Shown here: in pieces, positions 40,954-49,730 of the stretch
Layout of the letters: every line of letters begins with the position of its first letter
How positions within the stretch are numbered: position 1 is the first letter of the stretch
NCBI RefSeq assembly: GCF_018919145.1
Contig: NZ_JAHLQJ010000011.1
Coordinates: 1-64,000, forward strand
DNA from: Paenibacillus brevis
Lineage (GTDB): Bacteria; Bacillota; Bacilli; Paenibacillales; Paenibacillaceae
Direction: 5' to 3'
DNA: 64,000 nucleotides
Made by a program: the position numbers and the translations under genes
The notes under the pieces: generated by a model
What the model saw: only the letters and a program-made list of their open reading frames with translations
Told to the model about the DNA's origin: nothing
Database searches by the model: none

Positions 40954-40979
40954 TAATATGCATAGAGCGTAATATGTAT
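40953..40979 (+). repeat. GTAATATGCAT and GAGCGTAATATGTAT units (right flank of island)
   Basis: These match the tandem units at 25335-25364. They follow the right direct repeat at once, which supports splitting of one array. The rest of the gap to the next gene (40980-41202) shows no clear feature. Confidence 0.65.
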
Positions 40980-41202
40980 GTTCTCCCGGAATTTTGTCGA
41001 TAGTTCTTTTGTCCTAAGAAAAGCTTGGAAAATAGAGATTTTTTAATGCAAACGGGTTAATTAGATAGTAGAATGGATGTACATAAATAATACGGACAAG
41101 CGGCTGTCAATTCGTTAATCATCCTGCATCCAGAGTCGAAAGGCTTCGAGTACATAACTTCTTCGCTTCTCAAGAGAGGCGAGAGTGAAAGGGAGCTTAT
41201 CT

Positions 41203-43158
41203 ATGGCCAAACATCCCCATGACGATCTGATGACGACATTGCAAGGCAACGCTGGCTTTTCTCCCCAAACCGTAGATTCAGCTCGGAAACGTATGGACTA
41301 TACGGACTGGCTTGAATTCGTGGATATCACTTCCTATGATTATCCTTATATTACACCTCTGATCCTTGAGACCTATGAAGAATGGTCGAAGGAGTTGCCT
41401 TTGCTTCCGGGCACGGATGATGTTGTCTGGTTTATTGCGGATTACTCCGGCCAGCTGCTTCTTCACCAGGAGATGGTGGAGGGGAACCGGGTTGTACAGG
41501 ATTGCGTGAATCACCGCGCAGCCGTATCTTCACTCTCCGAAGGCAGCCACTACCTTGCTGTCCCCTTGCTGTCCAGGCATACAGGGGAGTTGTTTGCCGT
41601 GCTGGGCTGCAGGATCGGCGGATTACCGCCTGAGGGCGAATCGTTTGCACTGTCATGGGCGGAGATGGCGGGAAGGTATTTTTTGTCGTGCTTCTACAAA
41701 GCCTTTGAAGCGTTGTTCGTCTCGGATGTACTGAATCTCCAGCACAAGTCCAGACAGGAGGAGCACCGGAGAACCATCCTGTTCCAGGTGGTTCAGAAGC
41801 TGCATGATCAAATAGATGTGGATGCTGTGCTTACCGAAGTGTTCGAGCGGATTTCGGGGATGTATCCGGGAGCCGAGGTTGAGCTTCTGATGTCCCAGGA
41901 TTATCTTAGCCGGGACCCGCGGGTTAAATCCTTGCAGCTTCAGGGTGAAGACGACCACATGTGCGTCAGGGCATTTATGCAGGGGAAGATGCTTCAGCAC
42001 GAGTGTTTGAACGAAATGCAGCAGCCGTGTCTGGAAGCTGCAGTTCCGCTGACCGGAAAACAAGGAGTATACGGCGTGTTTCACTTGGTGATTCCCCGGA
42101 GCGATATTGAGGAAGCGGATCTGCGCTTGATCGAAATGTTGGCGGACACGGCCGGTTCAGCCTTTGAAAATGCCAAGTTGTACGAGCAGTCCAATCTTCT
42201 GGTGAGTGAGTTTAGGCTGATAAATGAATTGACTAAGCGGTTAAATGAGAGCCTTCGTCTGAAGGAAGTATTCAAATTCGCCACTGAAGAACTTCTGTCT
42301 ATTTTTCATGCGGAATACTGCTGCATCTGTCAGATTGATAAGGACAGCGAATTTTTTGAAGTGATGGCCTGCAATATTCCGGAGTTAGCCAAGGAGTATT
42401 TTCCTAAGGACTATGGATTCTCAGGCGTGGTCTATTCCACTCGGGAGCCGATGATATTATCAGATTACAAGGCCGATAACAGATTGCAGTCCAAGCTTAT
42501 GGAGGAAACGGGTTCAAGATCATTGATGGTCACGCCGCTTATTGTAAGGGGAGAGGTGATCGGCACCATTATGCTTGCGCATCGGATGGAGCATTTCTTC
42601 TCCTACGAAAACTACCGGCTTCTGCAAGTGCTGTCCTCTCATATAGGCCTGTCGATTGCAAATGCTTCCCTGCATGCGGAAGTGCAGCGAATGGCTAACC
42701 AGGACATGCTGACTGAGCTGTACGCTAGGCGGTATCTGGATGATCGGGTTTCGGAGATGCTCAAGCTTCATGAAAAGGGATGTTTGATTATCGTTGATAT
42801 CGATTCCTTTAAGCAGATTAATGATACTTATGGTCACCAGGTGGGAGATCGGATATTAAAGCAAGTATGTGCAATTATAAGAAGCGCGGTTCGGAAAAGC
42901 GATATTTCAGCCCGCTGGGGCGGAGAAGAACTGGCGATCTACTTGCCGGAGGCGGACATTCATATCGGGCATCAAATTGCGGAGACGGTGCGTTTGAGAG
43001 TCGCCTCCGAGACCCAGCCCAAGGTCACCGTATCCTGCGGAATTTCAGGATGGACACTTGAATCCGAAAAGGTCAGCGTGGAGTCCTTGTTCTATTTGGC
43101 CGATATGGCCTTGTACAAGGCTAAGAAGAGCGGGAGGAACCAGTCTCGCGTTGGATAA
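41203..43158 (+). CDS. GAF-domain diguanylate cyclase
   Basis: A 651-residue cytoplasmic protein. An N-terminal region of about 180 residues is unassigned, followed by two GAF-like modules (about 190-325 and 340-475). The GGDEF domain (about 490-650) has RWGGEEL, an active GGEEF variant, and DIDSFKQINDTYGHQVGD. It should make c-di-GMP in response to small-molecule or redox signals; Cys-rich YCCICQ near 375 could take part. GAAAGGGAGCTT precedes ATG 41203; an upstream GTG lacks a site. No membrane helix or EAL domain. A terminator follows. Confidence 0.88.
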   Translation: MAKHPHDDLMTTLQGNAGFSPQTVDSARKRMDYTDWLEFVDITSYDYPYITPLILETYEEWSKELPLLPGTDDVVWFIADYSGQLLLHQEMVEGNRVVQDCVNHRAAVSSLSEGSHYLAVPLLSRHTGELFAVLGCRIGGLPPEGESFALSWAEMAGRYFLSCFYKAFEALFVSDVLNLQHKSRQEEHRRTILFQVVQKLHDQIDVDAVLTEVFERISGMYPGAEVELLMSQDYLSRDPRVKSLQLQGEDDHMCVRAFMQGKMLQHECLNEMQQPCLEAAVPLTGKQGVYGVFHLVIPRSDIEEADLRLIEMLADTAGSAFENAKLYEQSNLLVSEFRLINELTKRLNESLRLKEVFKFATEELLSIFHAEYCCICQIDKDSEFFEVMACNIPELAKEYFPKDYGFSGVVYSTREPMILSDYKADNRLQSKLMEETGSRSLMVTPLIVRGEVIGTIMLAHRMEHFFSYENYRLLQVLSSHIGLSIANASLHAEVQRMANQDMLTELYARRYLDDRVSEMLKLHEKGCLIIVDIDSFKQINDTYGHQVGDRILKQVCAIIRSAVRKSDISARWGGEELAIYLPEADIHIGHQIAETVRLRVASETQPKVTVSCGISGWTLESEKVSVESLFYLADMALYKAKKSGRNQSRVG

Positions 43159-43175
43159 GTAAGCCATCGGTGCGG

Positions 43176-43212
43176 GAAGCCTGCAGGTTGAATTATGCAG
43201 GCTTCTTTTTTT
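43176..43212 (+). terminator. Intrinsic terminator of the GGDEF gene
   Basis: GAAGCCTGCA and TGCAGGCTTC pair around a 10-nt loop and are followed by seven Ts. Confidence 0.88.
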
Positions 43213-43313
43213 GTATAGATTTTCATGCGAAGGACAGTCTAAGCCTAAATAAACACCGGAATAAGTAAGGCGAAGGCTCCAGCGTATGCTGTTGGAAGGA
43301 GGGTAAAGATCAG

Positions 43314-44150
43314 ATGAGGAAATCTACAATATGCAGAGTGGCTTGTCTGTGCATGGTAATGCTTCTTTTAGCGTCTTGCGGCTGGCAGGAATCAAAAACG
43401 GCTGAGGAGTGGTTTGATTTTACCTGGTCAGGGCTGGCAGGGATTGATTCGCTGAAGTTTAAAGGTCAGGCGGCAGTGGCTAGGGGAGAGCGCTGGAATT
43501 TGGATGAGCAGTTGGGGTACAGCGGCGAACTGAAGGATCACCAGAAGCTAAGCATGCAGAGTACGCTTCCTTCAACGGACGGAGGCCAGAACAAGGGGCA
43601 GCAGATCGAGGCGGCCAGTACCCCGCAAGCTCAGATTCAGCTGGCCTGGAACGGAGAAACCTGGAAAGTAGCAGATAGCCAAGTATCCGCGCTCACGGCA
43701 GGGCTGTCCAGATTTAATCCGCTGGAACAGATCGAATCTATTCGCCGCGTTGCCAAGACCATTACCGAGGAGCATGCGGCGGCGAGAGGAACTCGGGTGT
43801 TGCGCATCCAGCTTGACCCGGAGGCTGCGAAGGAGACACTGAACAAGCAACTGATCAAGGAGATGGAAGCGGTACGTACCGGCTGGCAGAACAGACTGCA
43901 GGATCTCCCGGAGGGACAGCGCAGCGAGGTCGAGTCGGAACTGGAACGGGAATGGTCGAAGGGGAGGAAACATCTCGACAACATGCTTGCTGCTTGTCAG
44001 GCAGAGTCCGTCTATTATTTGACGATTAACCGCAACACAGGACTTCCACAGCGCATGACCTCAGAGACCAGGCTGCTCTATACGAATACCCGTGGAATTC
44101 AGGAACAGGAGGCATTGCTTACAGACAGTAAATTTGAATACGGTAAATAG
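43314..44150 (+). CDS. Putative lipoprotein, unknown function
   Basis: A 278-residue protein with a signal peptide ending in the lipobox LLLASC (cysteine near residue 22), so it should be anchored outside the membrane. The mature part has a beta-rich look (LSMQSTLP; IQLAWNGETWKV) and a helical stretch with many Glu/Arg near 180-225. It ends in a strand-rich segment (YYLTINRNTGLPQRM). This resembles LolA-like or DUF-type sensor lipoproteins of Bacillales, but I cannot name a family. GGAGGG precedes the start. Confidence 0.72.
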   Translation: MRKSTICRVACLCMVMLLLASCGWQESKTAEEWFDFTWSGLAGIDSLKFKGQAAVARGERWNLDEQLGYSGELKDHQKLSMQSTLPSTDGGQNKGQQIEAASTPQAQIQLAWNGETWKVADSQVSALTAGLSRFNPLEQIESIRRVAKTITEEHAAARGTRVLRIQLDPEAAKETLNKQLIKEMEAVRTGWQNRLQDLPEGQRSEVESELEREWSKGRKHLDNMLAACQAESVYYLTINRNTGLPQRMTSETRLLYTNTRGIQEQEALLTDSKFEYGK

Positions 44151-44290
44151 GCTGTGCTGACTTCTGTTCTGTGCCGTGCTACAATGAAATAGATAAATTA
44201 ACCATTGTTCAACTAATGTCGAACGATGTTCAGGCAGCGGGTTCGTTGCGAAAATAGCGAGAGCAAGTATTTGGAGGAGGCTTACTGTAC

Positions 44291-45409
44291 ATGAAAGATC
44301 CAAGAATTCAGAAATTAGCGGAGAACCTGGTCGGCTATTCAGTCAATGTTCAACCGGGAGAGAATGTGCTCGTAGAGATGATTGGCGACGAGCGCGACCT
44401 GCTTAAGGCAGTTGTCGAGGAAATCGGGAAGAAGGGCGGCAACGCCTTTGTGGAGCTTACAGACAAGGCCGTGCAAAGCTCGCAGCTGAAAAATGCAACC
44501 GAGGAAGGTATCAAAGCTTGGGCCGAGTATGATCTGGTCCGCATGAAGATGATGGATTGCTATATTGGCATTCGTGCAGGCTCTAATGTCAACGACATGT
44601 CTGACGTGCCAAAGGACAAGATGAAGCTGTATAACTCGCTGTACTCTCATCCGGTACATAGCGAGCAACGGGTAAAACGGACGAAGTGGGTTGTGCTTCG
44701 TTATCCGAATGCCAGCATGGCTCAGTTGGCGAATATGAGCACAGAAGCCTTTGAGGATTTTTATTTTGACGTCTGCAATTTGGATTATGCCAAGATGGAC
44801 CGGGCTCAGGATGCATTATCTGAACTGATGAACCGGACCGACAAGGTACGCATCACAGGACCAGGCACAGACCTGTCCTTCTCCATCAAGGGCATCGAAT
44901 CTGAAAAATGCTCCGGTCAGAAGAACATTCCTGACGGCGAGGTATACACCGCCCCTGTACGTGATTCCGTTAATGGTACGATTAGCTATAACACAGCAAC
45001 GCTCTATAATGGAATTACCTTTGAAAATATCAAATTCCGCTTTGAGAACGGCAAAATTGTAGAAGCGACCGGCAGCGATACAACTCGTCTGAATGAAATT
45101 TTGGATTCGGATGAAGGAGCAAGATATATCGGGGAATTTGCAATTGGCTTTAACCCGTATATTCTGCATCCGATGAAGGACATTCTGTTTGACGAGAAAA
45201 TTGCGGGAAGTCTGCACTTCACTCCAGGGCAGGCCTATGAGGGTGTAACGGATAACGGCAACCGCTCCTCCATCCATTGGGACCTGGTTCTGATTCAACG
45301 TCCGGATTACGGCGGCGGGGAAATTTACTTTGATGATGTGCTTATTCGCAAGGACGGAATTTTTGTCCTTCCTGAATTGGAAGGATTGAATCCGGAGAAC
45401 CTGAAATAG
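44291..45409 (+). CDS. Aminopeptidase, M29 family
   Basis: A 372-residue metallo-aminopeptidase of the M29 (AmpS/aminopeptidase T) family, removing N-terminal residues from peptides with Zn/Co. Family segments are visible: PGENVLVEM near residue 22, the substrate/metal region NIPDGEVYTAPV near 215, AR/YIGEFAIGFNP near 280 and the C-terminal SSIHWDLV near 335 and YFDDVLIRKDG near 355. The acidic and histidine ligands of the dimetal site are in these blocks. GGAGGAGG lies before the ATG. A single gene, followed by the HPr-like gene. Confidence 0.92.
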   Translation: MKDPRIQKLAENLVGYSVNVQPGENVLVEMIGDERDLLKAVVEEIGKKGGNAFVELTDKAVQSSQLKNATEEGIKAWAEYDLVRMKMMDCYIGIRAGSNVNDMSDVPKDKMKLYNSLYSHPVHSEQRVKRTKWVVLRYPNASMAQLANMSTEAFEDFYFDVCNLDYAKMDRAQDALSELMNRTDKVRITGPGTDLSFSIKGIESEKCSGQKNIPDGEVYTAPVRDSVNGTISYNTATLYNGITFENIKFRFENGKIVEATGSDTTRLNEILDSDEGARYIGEFAIGFNPYILHPMKDILFDEKIAGSLHFTPGQAYEGVTDNGNRSSIHWDLVLIQRPDYGGGEIYFDDVLIRKDGIFVLPELEGLNPENLK

Positions 45410-45486
45410 GAGAATTCCCTTGCTTGGAAAGCGGATTCAATGTATCATTAAGTTATGTTTTTAATGTTGCTCACGGAGGGATTACG

Positions 45487-45732
45487 ATGTCGAATAACAA
45501 TCAGGCTGTAGTAGAAATTGCGCAAACCGCTGGTAAGTACACTTCTTCGATCGTGCTTCAAGCAGACAATAAGTATATCGACGTAAAGAGTATTCTTGGA
45601 CTCTTCACTACTTTGGTTAATACGAAAAGCTATGAACTCCATGTTCACGGGCCAGACGCTGACGAAGCTAAGGCTGCCGTATCCGCTGTTTTTGCCAAAC
45701 ACGGTCTGGATGTAAAAGTTGTAGCCGAGTAA
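45487..45732 (+). CDS. HPr-like protein lacking the His15 segment
   Basis: An 81-residue protein of the HPr/Crh fold. It aligns with HPr from just after the active-site loop (QAVVEIAQTAGKY corresponds to the RPA..FVQ.A helix). The Ser46 region is kept as DVKSILGLF with the serine at residue 35. The first strand and the HARP loop with the phosphorylated histidine are missing; upstream codons in this frame do not restore them. It cannot relay PTS phosphate, but could be a Ser-kinase target like Crh or bind another partner. CGGAGGG precedes ATG 45487, and a terminator follows. Confidence 0.8.
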   Translation: MSNNNQAVVEIAQTAGKYTSSIVLQADNKYIDVKSILGLFTTLVNTKSYELHVHGPDADEAKAAVSAVFAKHGLDVKVVAE

Positions 45733-45741
45733 GAAGCACGA

Positions 45742-45775
45742 AACACCCTCGCTCATGGGCGGGGGTGTTTTTTTT
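45742..45775 (+). terminator. Intrinsic terminator of the HPr-like gene
   Basis: AACACCCTCGC and GCGGGGGTGTT pair and are followed by eight Ts. Confidence 0.9.
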
Positions 45776-45880
45776 CAGGCTTTATTCCGATGCTTCTTCT
45801 TGTATTGGTCTGCAATTTCGTCTAATATTAAGAATAGAATAGATTTGTGGTTTATGCGGAGGATATAGGGGGGGATATAC

Positions 45881-46168
45881 ATGACTTCATCTGATTTACA
45901 GGAGCAACTGAATCTCAGGGCATTACATCTTCTGAAGGAAGATGCCGATAAAATAGAAAAACTGATTGAAGTACAGATGGAGAATCTGGCTACTCGATAT
46001 TGTCCTCTCTATGAGGAAGTATTGGATACTCAGATGTACGGCTTCTCCCGGCAAGTCGATTATGCTGTGCGTGTCGGGCTTGTACAGGAGGCCGTCGGCA
46101 AGCAAATCCTCAGCAAGCTGGAAAGAAACTTGGCAACGCTGTATGAGGCGCTGAATAATAAAGAATAA
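45881..46168 (+). CDS. ylaN: YlaN / UPF0358 family protein
   Basis: A 95-residue helical protein of the YlaN family. The signature CPLYEEVLDTQMYGFSRQVD is at residues 46-65, and KEDADKIEKLIEVQMENL precedes it. YlaN is small, cytoplasmic and conserved in Bacillales; recent work on B. subtilis and S. aureus links it to iron homeostasis through Fur. GGATATAGGGGGG lies before the ATG. A terminator shared with the convergent cax gene follows. Confidence 0.92.
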   Translation: MTSSDLQEQLNLRALHLLKEDADKIEKLIEVQMENLATRYCPLYEEVLDTQMYGFSRQVDYAVRVGLVQEAVGKQILSKLERNLATLYEALNNKE

Positions 46169-46187
46169 TCATTCTAATTCAAGAACA

Positions 46188-46221
46188 AAGCGCACGATCT
46201 CAGAGATCGTGCGCTTCTTTT
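46188..46221. terminator. Terminator between ylaN and cax
   Basis: AAGCGCACGATCTC and GAGATCGTGCGCTT form a perfect 14-bp stem with a one-base centre, followed by CTTTTATT on the plus strand. Convergent genes share it. Confidence 0.88.
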
Positions 46222-46234
46222 ATTAGCCGTTCTT

Positions 46235-47305
46235 TTAGACGAGATAGAACGAGTATCCCAGTATGCAATAGACGGCAATGAGCAACAGTCCCTCATACCA
46301 GTTCGTCTGACCGTCCTGCGTGATGGACTTCGCGATAAATACGGAGACGCCGATCGCAGCAAGCTCCACAACAGTAAAGACGATATCCATCGGTCTGCCG
46401 AGCAAATGGCTGATGAAGATCATGACTGGAGCGACAAACAAGGCGATCTGCAGACTGCTTCCTACTGCAATCTCGACGGCGGCACCAATCTTGTTTTTCA
46501 TCGCCAGCATGATTGCCGCGCTGTGCTCGGCAGCATTTCCGACGATCGCAACGACGAAGGCACCCACGAAAATCTCGCTAAGCCCGAACTTGGCGGTGAA
46601 CGTATCCAGCGTATGAACCAGCCACTCACTGACAAAGGCCACCATGACGGTTGCAACAACCAAATAGATGATGGAGCGTTGCTTGGACCAGGCAGGAGCA
46701 TGCTCGTGAGGCAGCTCTTCCTGCGAACTATCCGCAACATCGGCTAGAACATTTTTATGCGTGATCATCGAGAAGACGAGCCATAACAGATAGGCCGCAA
46801 TCAGGATACCGGCTACAACAAGACTGACAGAGTTACGATCTTCCTCGTGAAGCACATGCGTATTAAGAAAGATTGCGGGCACAAATAGGGCGATGATGGC
46901 TACGATCATGAGCGAACCGTTCATTCCGGCCAGCGTAACATTATATTTCTGTACCTTATGCTTGAGCCCGCCCGCAAACAGACTTAGCCCAAGCACGAGC
47001 AGCAGGTTCCCGATAATCGAGCCGGTGATGCTGGCTTTAACCATATCGAAGAGTCCTTCACGGATCAGCAGCACGCCGATTATAAGCTCGGCTGCATTGC
47101 CGAAGGTTGCATTCAGGAAGCCGCCCAGACGCTGTCCTGCATAGTGGGCCACGCTTTCCGTCGCCTTGCCTAGAAAACCTGCCACGAAGATAACGGCAAC
47201 CGCTGACACGATGAATTCAAGAGTTGCCGGAAAATGGGCGTAATGCCCGATGGCGCTGAGTAAAAAGAAGAATATCAGCAAGCCGGGAGATATGTACTTT
47301 TTCAC
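46235..47305 (-). CDS. cax: Ca2+/H+ antiporter (CaCA family)
   Basis: A 356-residue membrane antiporter with about eleven helices in two inverted repeats. Each repeat holds the cation motif: GNAAELIIG near residue 90 and GNAAEHSAAI near 257. This matches the CAX/ChaA branch (YfkE in B. subtilis) that expels Ca2+ in exchange for protons. An acidic loop near 195-205 separates the halves. The GTG start follows GGAGGCAGAGGTG. Confidence 0.92.
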   Translation of the reverse strand: MKKYISPGLLIFFFLLSAIGHYAHFPATLEFIVSAVAVIFVAGFLGKATESVAHYAGQRLGGFLNATFGNAAELIIGVLLIREGLFDMVKASITGSIIGNLLLVLGLSLFAGGLKHKVQKYNVTLAGMNGSLMIVAIIALFVPAIFLNTHVLHEEDRNSVSLVVAGILIAAYLLWLVFSMITHKNVLADVADSSQEELPHEHAPAWSKQRSIIYLVVATVMVAFVSEWLVHTLDTFTAKFGLSEIFVGAFVVAIVGNAAEHSAAIMLAMKNKIGAAVEIAVGSSLQIALFVAPVMIFISHLLGRPMDIVFTVVELAAIGVSVFIAKSITQDGQTNWYEGLLLIAVYCILGYSFYLV

Positions 47306-47462
47306 GAATCCAACACCTCTGCCTCCATAAGAAATAGGAATCTAATTCAATATTCACCAATAACGTGAAGATTATAAACGATGGGTCGGATTTGGTCTAT
47401 AATTTGCGAAAAAAGAAGTTAGGATTTACAATGAAATTAATGAGGTTAAAGGAGGAATGACC

Positions 47463-47825
47463 ATGACCGAGCAATTACAATTAGATATGGGACATATTCG
47501 AATTTCAGATGACGTGGTTGCCAAGATCGCCGGAATGGCGGCCCTCGAAACGCCAGGCATTGCCGCCATGTCAGGAGGCTTGTCGGAAGGATGGGCCAAG
47601 CGTCTTAGCGGCAAGAATGTGCAAAAGGGCGTCACCGTAGAGGTCGGTCAATTGGAAGCCGCAATTGATCTCAGAATCATCGTGCTGTATGAAACCCCGA
47701 TTCATGAAGTGTGCCGCATGCTTCAGCAAAACGTGCGAGAAGCGGTTGAAAATATGAGCGGACTGAAGATTGTAGAGGTCAATGTGAAGGTTGAGGGCGT
47801 GGCCTTCAAGGATGACGAAATTTAA
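47463..47825 (+). CDS. Asp23/Gls24-family protein
   Basis: A 120-residue protein of the Asp23/Gls24 (YqhY/AmaP-associated) family: IRISDDVVAKIAGMAALETPG at the start, VEVGQLEAAIDLRIIVLYETP in the middle and VNVKVEGVAF at the end. Members attach to the membrane or affect envelope stress and lipid synthesis. Here it stands alone, without accBC or amaP neighbours. AAAGGAGGA is at ideal distance from ATG 47463; the ATG two codons earlier overlaps it. Confidence 0.88.
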   Translation: MTEQLQLDMGHIRISDDVVAKIAGMAALETPGIAAMSGGLSEGWAKRLSGKNVQKGVTVEVGQLEAAIDLRIIVLYETPIHEVCRMLQQNVREAVENMSGLKIVEVNVKVEGVAFKDDEI

Positions 47826-47839
47826 AATTCAACAGTAAC

Positions 47840-47888
47840 AAAAAGACTTCAGGAGAGCTGCATGCAGCGATCTCCGGAAGTCTTTTTT
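47840..47888. terminator. Bidirectional terminator between asp23-like and ftsW-like genes
   Basis: AAAAGACTTC-GGAGA and TCTCC-GGAAGTCTTTTTTT pair; A-run on one side and T-run on the other. Confidence 0.85.
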
Positions 47889-47911
47889 TGCGGTATGCCA
47901 ATATGGCCCAT

Positions 47912-49168
47912 TTAACTCAGATGATGGCGTCTTCGGCGGTCAGGCTCAAAGGGCATAGTTCCGGCCGTCTTGACGACGACGGATTTAGTGCGTTCCTGCT
48001 TGACAGGAATTGATGAATCCCTGGAAATGCTAAGCACGATTCCCATGGATACCATCATAACAAGCAGGGAAGAGCCCCCGTAGCTGATGAACGGCAGGGT
48101 TACGCCGGTGATCGGAATGGTTCTTGTCACGCCGCCAATATTAATGAATGCCTGAATGGCAATCAGGCCCATGACTCCGACACCCATCAGCGTACCATAG
48201 GTAGTGTGCGAGCGCAGGGATACCAGAATTCCTCGCCAGATAAAGTAGATATAGATCAACAGAAACAGAATGCTGCCGATAAATCCGAATTCTTCGCCGA
48301 TGACGGAGAAAATAAAATCGTTGTAGGCATTCGGAAGATAGTGCAGCTTCTGGATACCTTGTCCAAAGCCGGTGCCGGTTAATCCACCGTGTCCGATAGC
48401 AGTCATGGACTGGATCAAGTTGTAGCCGGCATACTGAGGATCCTCCCAAGGGTCGATAAAGGCTTGAATCCGATTCAGCTTATAATCACTTTTGGCAGTT
48501 ACTGTCTCACTGGGGTTGATCTTGTCCCATAGTGCGCTAGCGCCCATGACGATGCTGGCGCCAAGTATAAGCAAGCCGATTGAGCCCAAAATATGCTTCA
48601 GGTTTGCCCCGCCGGCAAAAATCAGGAGACCGGCTGTTGCAACCAGAATGAAGCACGAGCCAAGGTCAGGCTGCAGCATGATCAGGCCGGCGACAAAGCC
48701 GACGATCACCATGACCGGAATATAGCCGGTACGCAAATCCCGAAACCGTTCCCCTTTCTTGGAGATCAGGGCCGATAGATACATAATAGTCGTAATTTTC
48801 GCAAGCTCAGTAGGCTGAATGCCGAAGGTTCCGACCTTGAACCAACTGCTGGCACCGTTAATGCTGCCGGCAAAGGGGACGATCATCAAAAGAATAATCG
48901 CCAGAATAAACACCGGAACGAATAATTTCTTGAACTTCTCATAGGGGATGTTCATCGTAATTAACATTCCAAGCATTCCTGCGGCGCCAAAAGCGATCTG
49001 CCGCTTGGTAAAGTACATCGGATCATTATTAAAGGTCTGACTTACCTGTGCGATGCTGGAGCTGGAGCTGAACACCATGACGATCCCGAATCCAACGAGC
49101 AGCAAAGTCAAAATCAGCAGTTGAAAATCGGGAGCGCCGCGTCTCTCCTCTTCTTTGTTGTCTCTCAT
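47912..49168 (-). CDS. ftsW: FtsW/RodA/SpoVE-family peptidoglycan glycosyltransferase
   Basis: A 418-residue SEDS-family membrane protein with ten helices, polymerising lipid II with a partner class B PBP. Typical segments are FSSSSS near residue 33, FGIQPTELAKI near 132, QPDLGSCFI near 180 and the signature NIGGVTRTIPITGVTLPFISYGGSSLL near 345-372. The Glu/Asp residues in large loop 4 (YNDFIFSVIGEEFGF) are present. It resembles FtsW or SpoVE more than RodA, but the class is not certain. It follows the YugN-like gene by 10 bp, so they share a transcript. Confidence 0.88.
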   Translation of the reverse strand: MRDNKEEERRGAPDFQLLILTLLLVGFGIVMVFSSSSSIAQVSQTFNNDPMYFTKRQIAFGAAGMLGMLITMNIPYEKFKKLFVPVFILAIILLMIVPFAGSINGASSWFKVGTFGIQPTELAKITTIMYLSALISKKGERFRDLRTGYIPVMVIVGFVAGLIMLQPDLGSCFILVATAGLLIFAGGANLKHILGSIGLLILGASIVMGASALWDKINPSETVTAKSDYKLNRIQAFIDPWEDPQYAGYNLIQSMTAIGHGGLTGTGFGQGIQKLHYLPNAYNDFIFSVIGEEFGFIGSILFLLIYIYFIWRGILVSLRSHTTYGTLMGVGVMGLIAIQAFINIGGVTRTIPITGVTLPFISYGGSSLLVMMVSMGIVLSISRDSSIPVKQERTKSVVVKTAGTMPFEPDRRRRHHLS

Positions 49169-49178
49169 GATGGCTGGC

Positions 49179-49520
49179 TTACGCCTCCAATAGCTGCTTG
49201 AGCTCAGCGAGTCTCGCGCTTGCGGTCTTCATGACCTGAGCGGGAACCTCTGATTCATATTCAAGTCCGTGAGGGAAAGTGGCCCGCCCCATATAGACCG
49301 CTTCAATAGCCAGAACGGTATCCGGACGTTCCAGCTTACCCTCAATTGCGCGGGTATTAATCCGCAGGAAGTATTCATCTTGCTCAAACTCAATCTTATA
49401 GTCATATGTAGCACGGTAGTACTCCCACTGCCAACGGATAAAACCAACCTTCTCGGCGGATTCATCCAAATAGGCCAGATCGCTCTTAAGCCCGTCTAAT
49501 CCCGAGTTTTCCACAATCAT
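49179..49520 (-). CDS. YugN-like family protein
   Basis: A 113-residue soluble protein of the YugN-like family (function unknown). Family features are the start MIVENSGLDGLKSDLAYLDE, the WEYYRATYDYKIE segment and YFLRINTRAIEGKLE. ATG 49520 follows GGGGGCC..AGGAAG; an extension to 49706 would add 62 residues with no family match. It is 10 bp upstream of the FtsW-type gene on the same strand. Confidence 0.82.
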   Translation of the reverse strand: MIVENSGLDGLKSDLAYLDESAEKVGFIRWQWEYYRATYDYKIEFEQDEYFLRINTRAIEGKLERPDTVLAIEAVYMGRATFPHGLEYESEVPAQVMKTASARLAELKQLLEA

Positions 49521-49730
49521 CTTCCTGAAGGCCCCCTTTAAAAGTTCGTAAAAAAGACACCAAAAGTTCTTCTCCCATGATATTATGTTTCCAACGCTTG
49601 TGCAAGCATGGGAAAGCCTTGCAGATCGTGAATTTTTCGCTATAGAACGAGTGTGGGAGCTTACAGGAAGGCCTGAAGTTTTTCTGCTACAATAAAGTAC
49701 ATACATATCAGTAAAGAGGAAGTGGACCGC

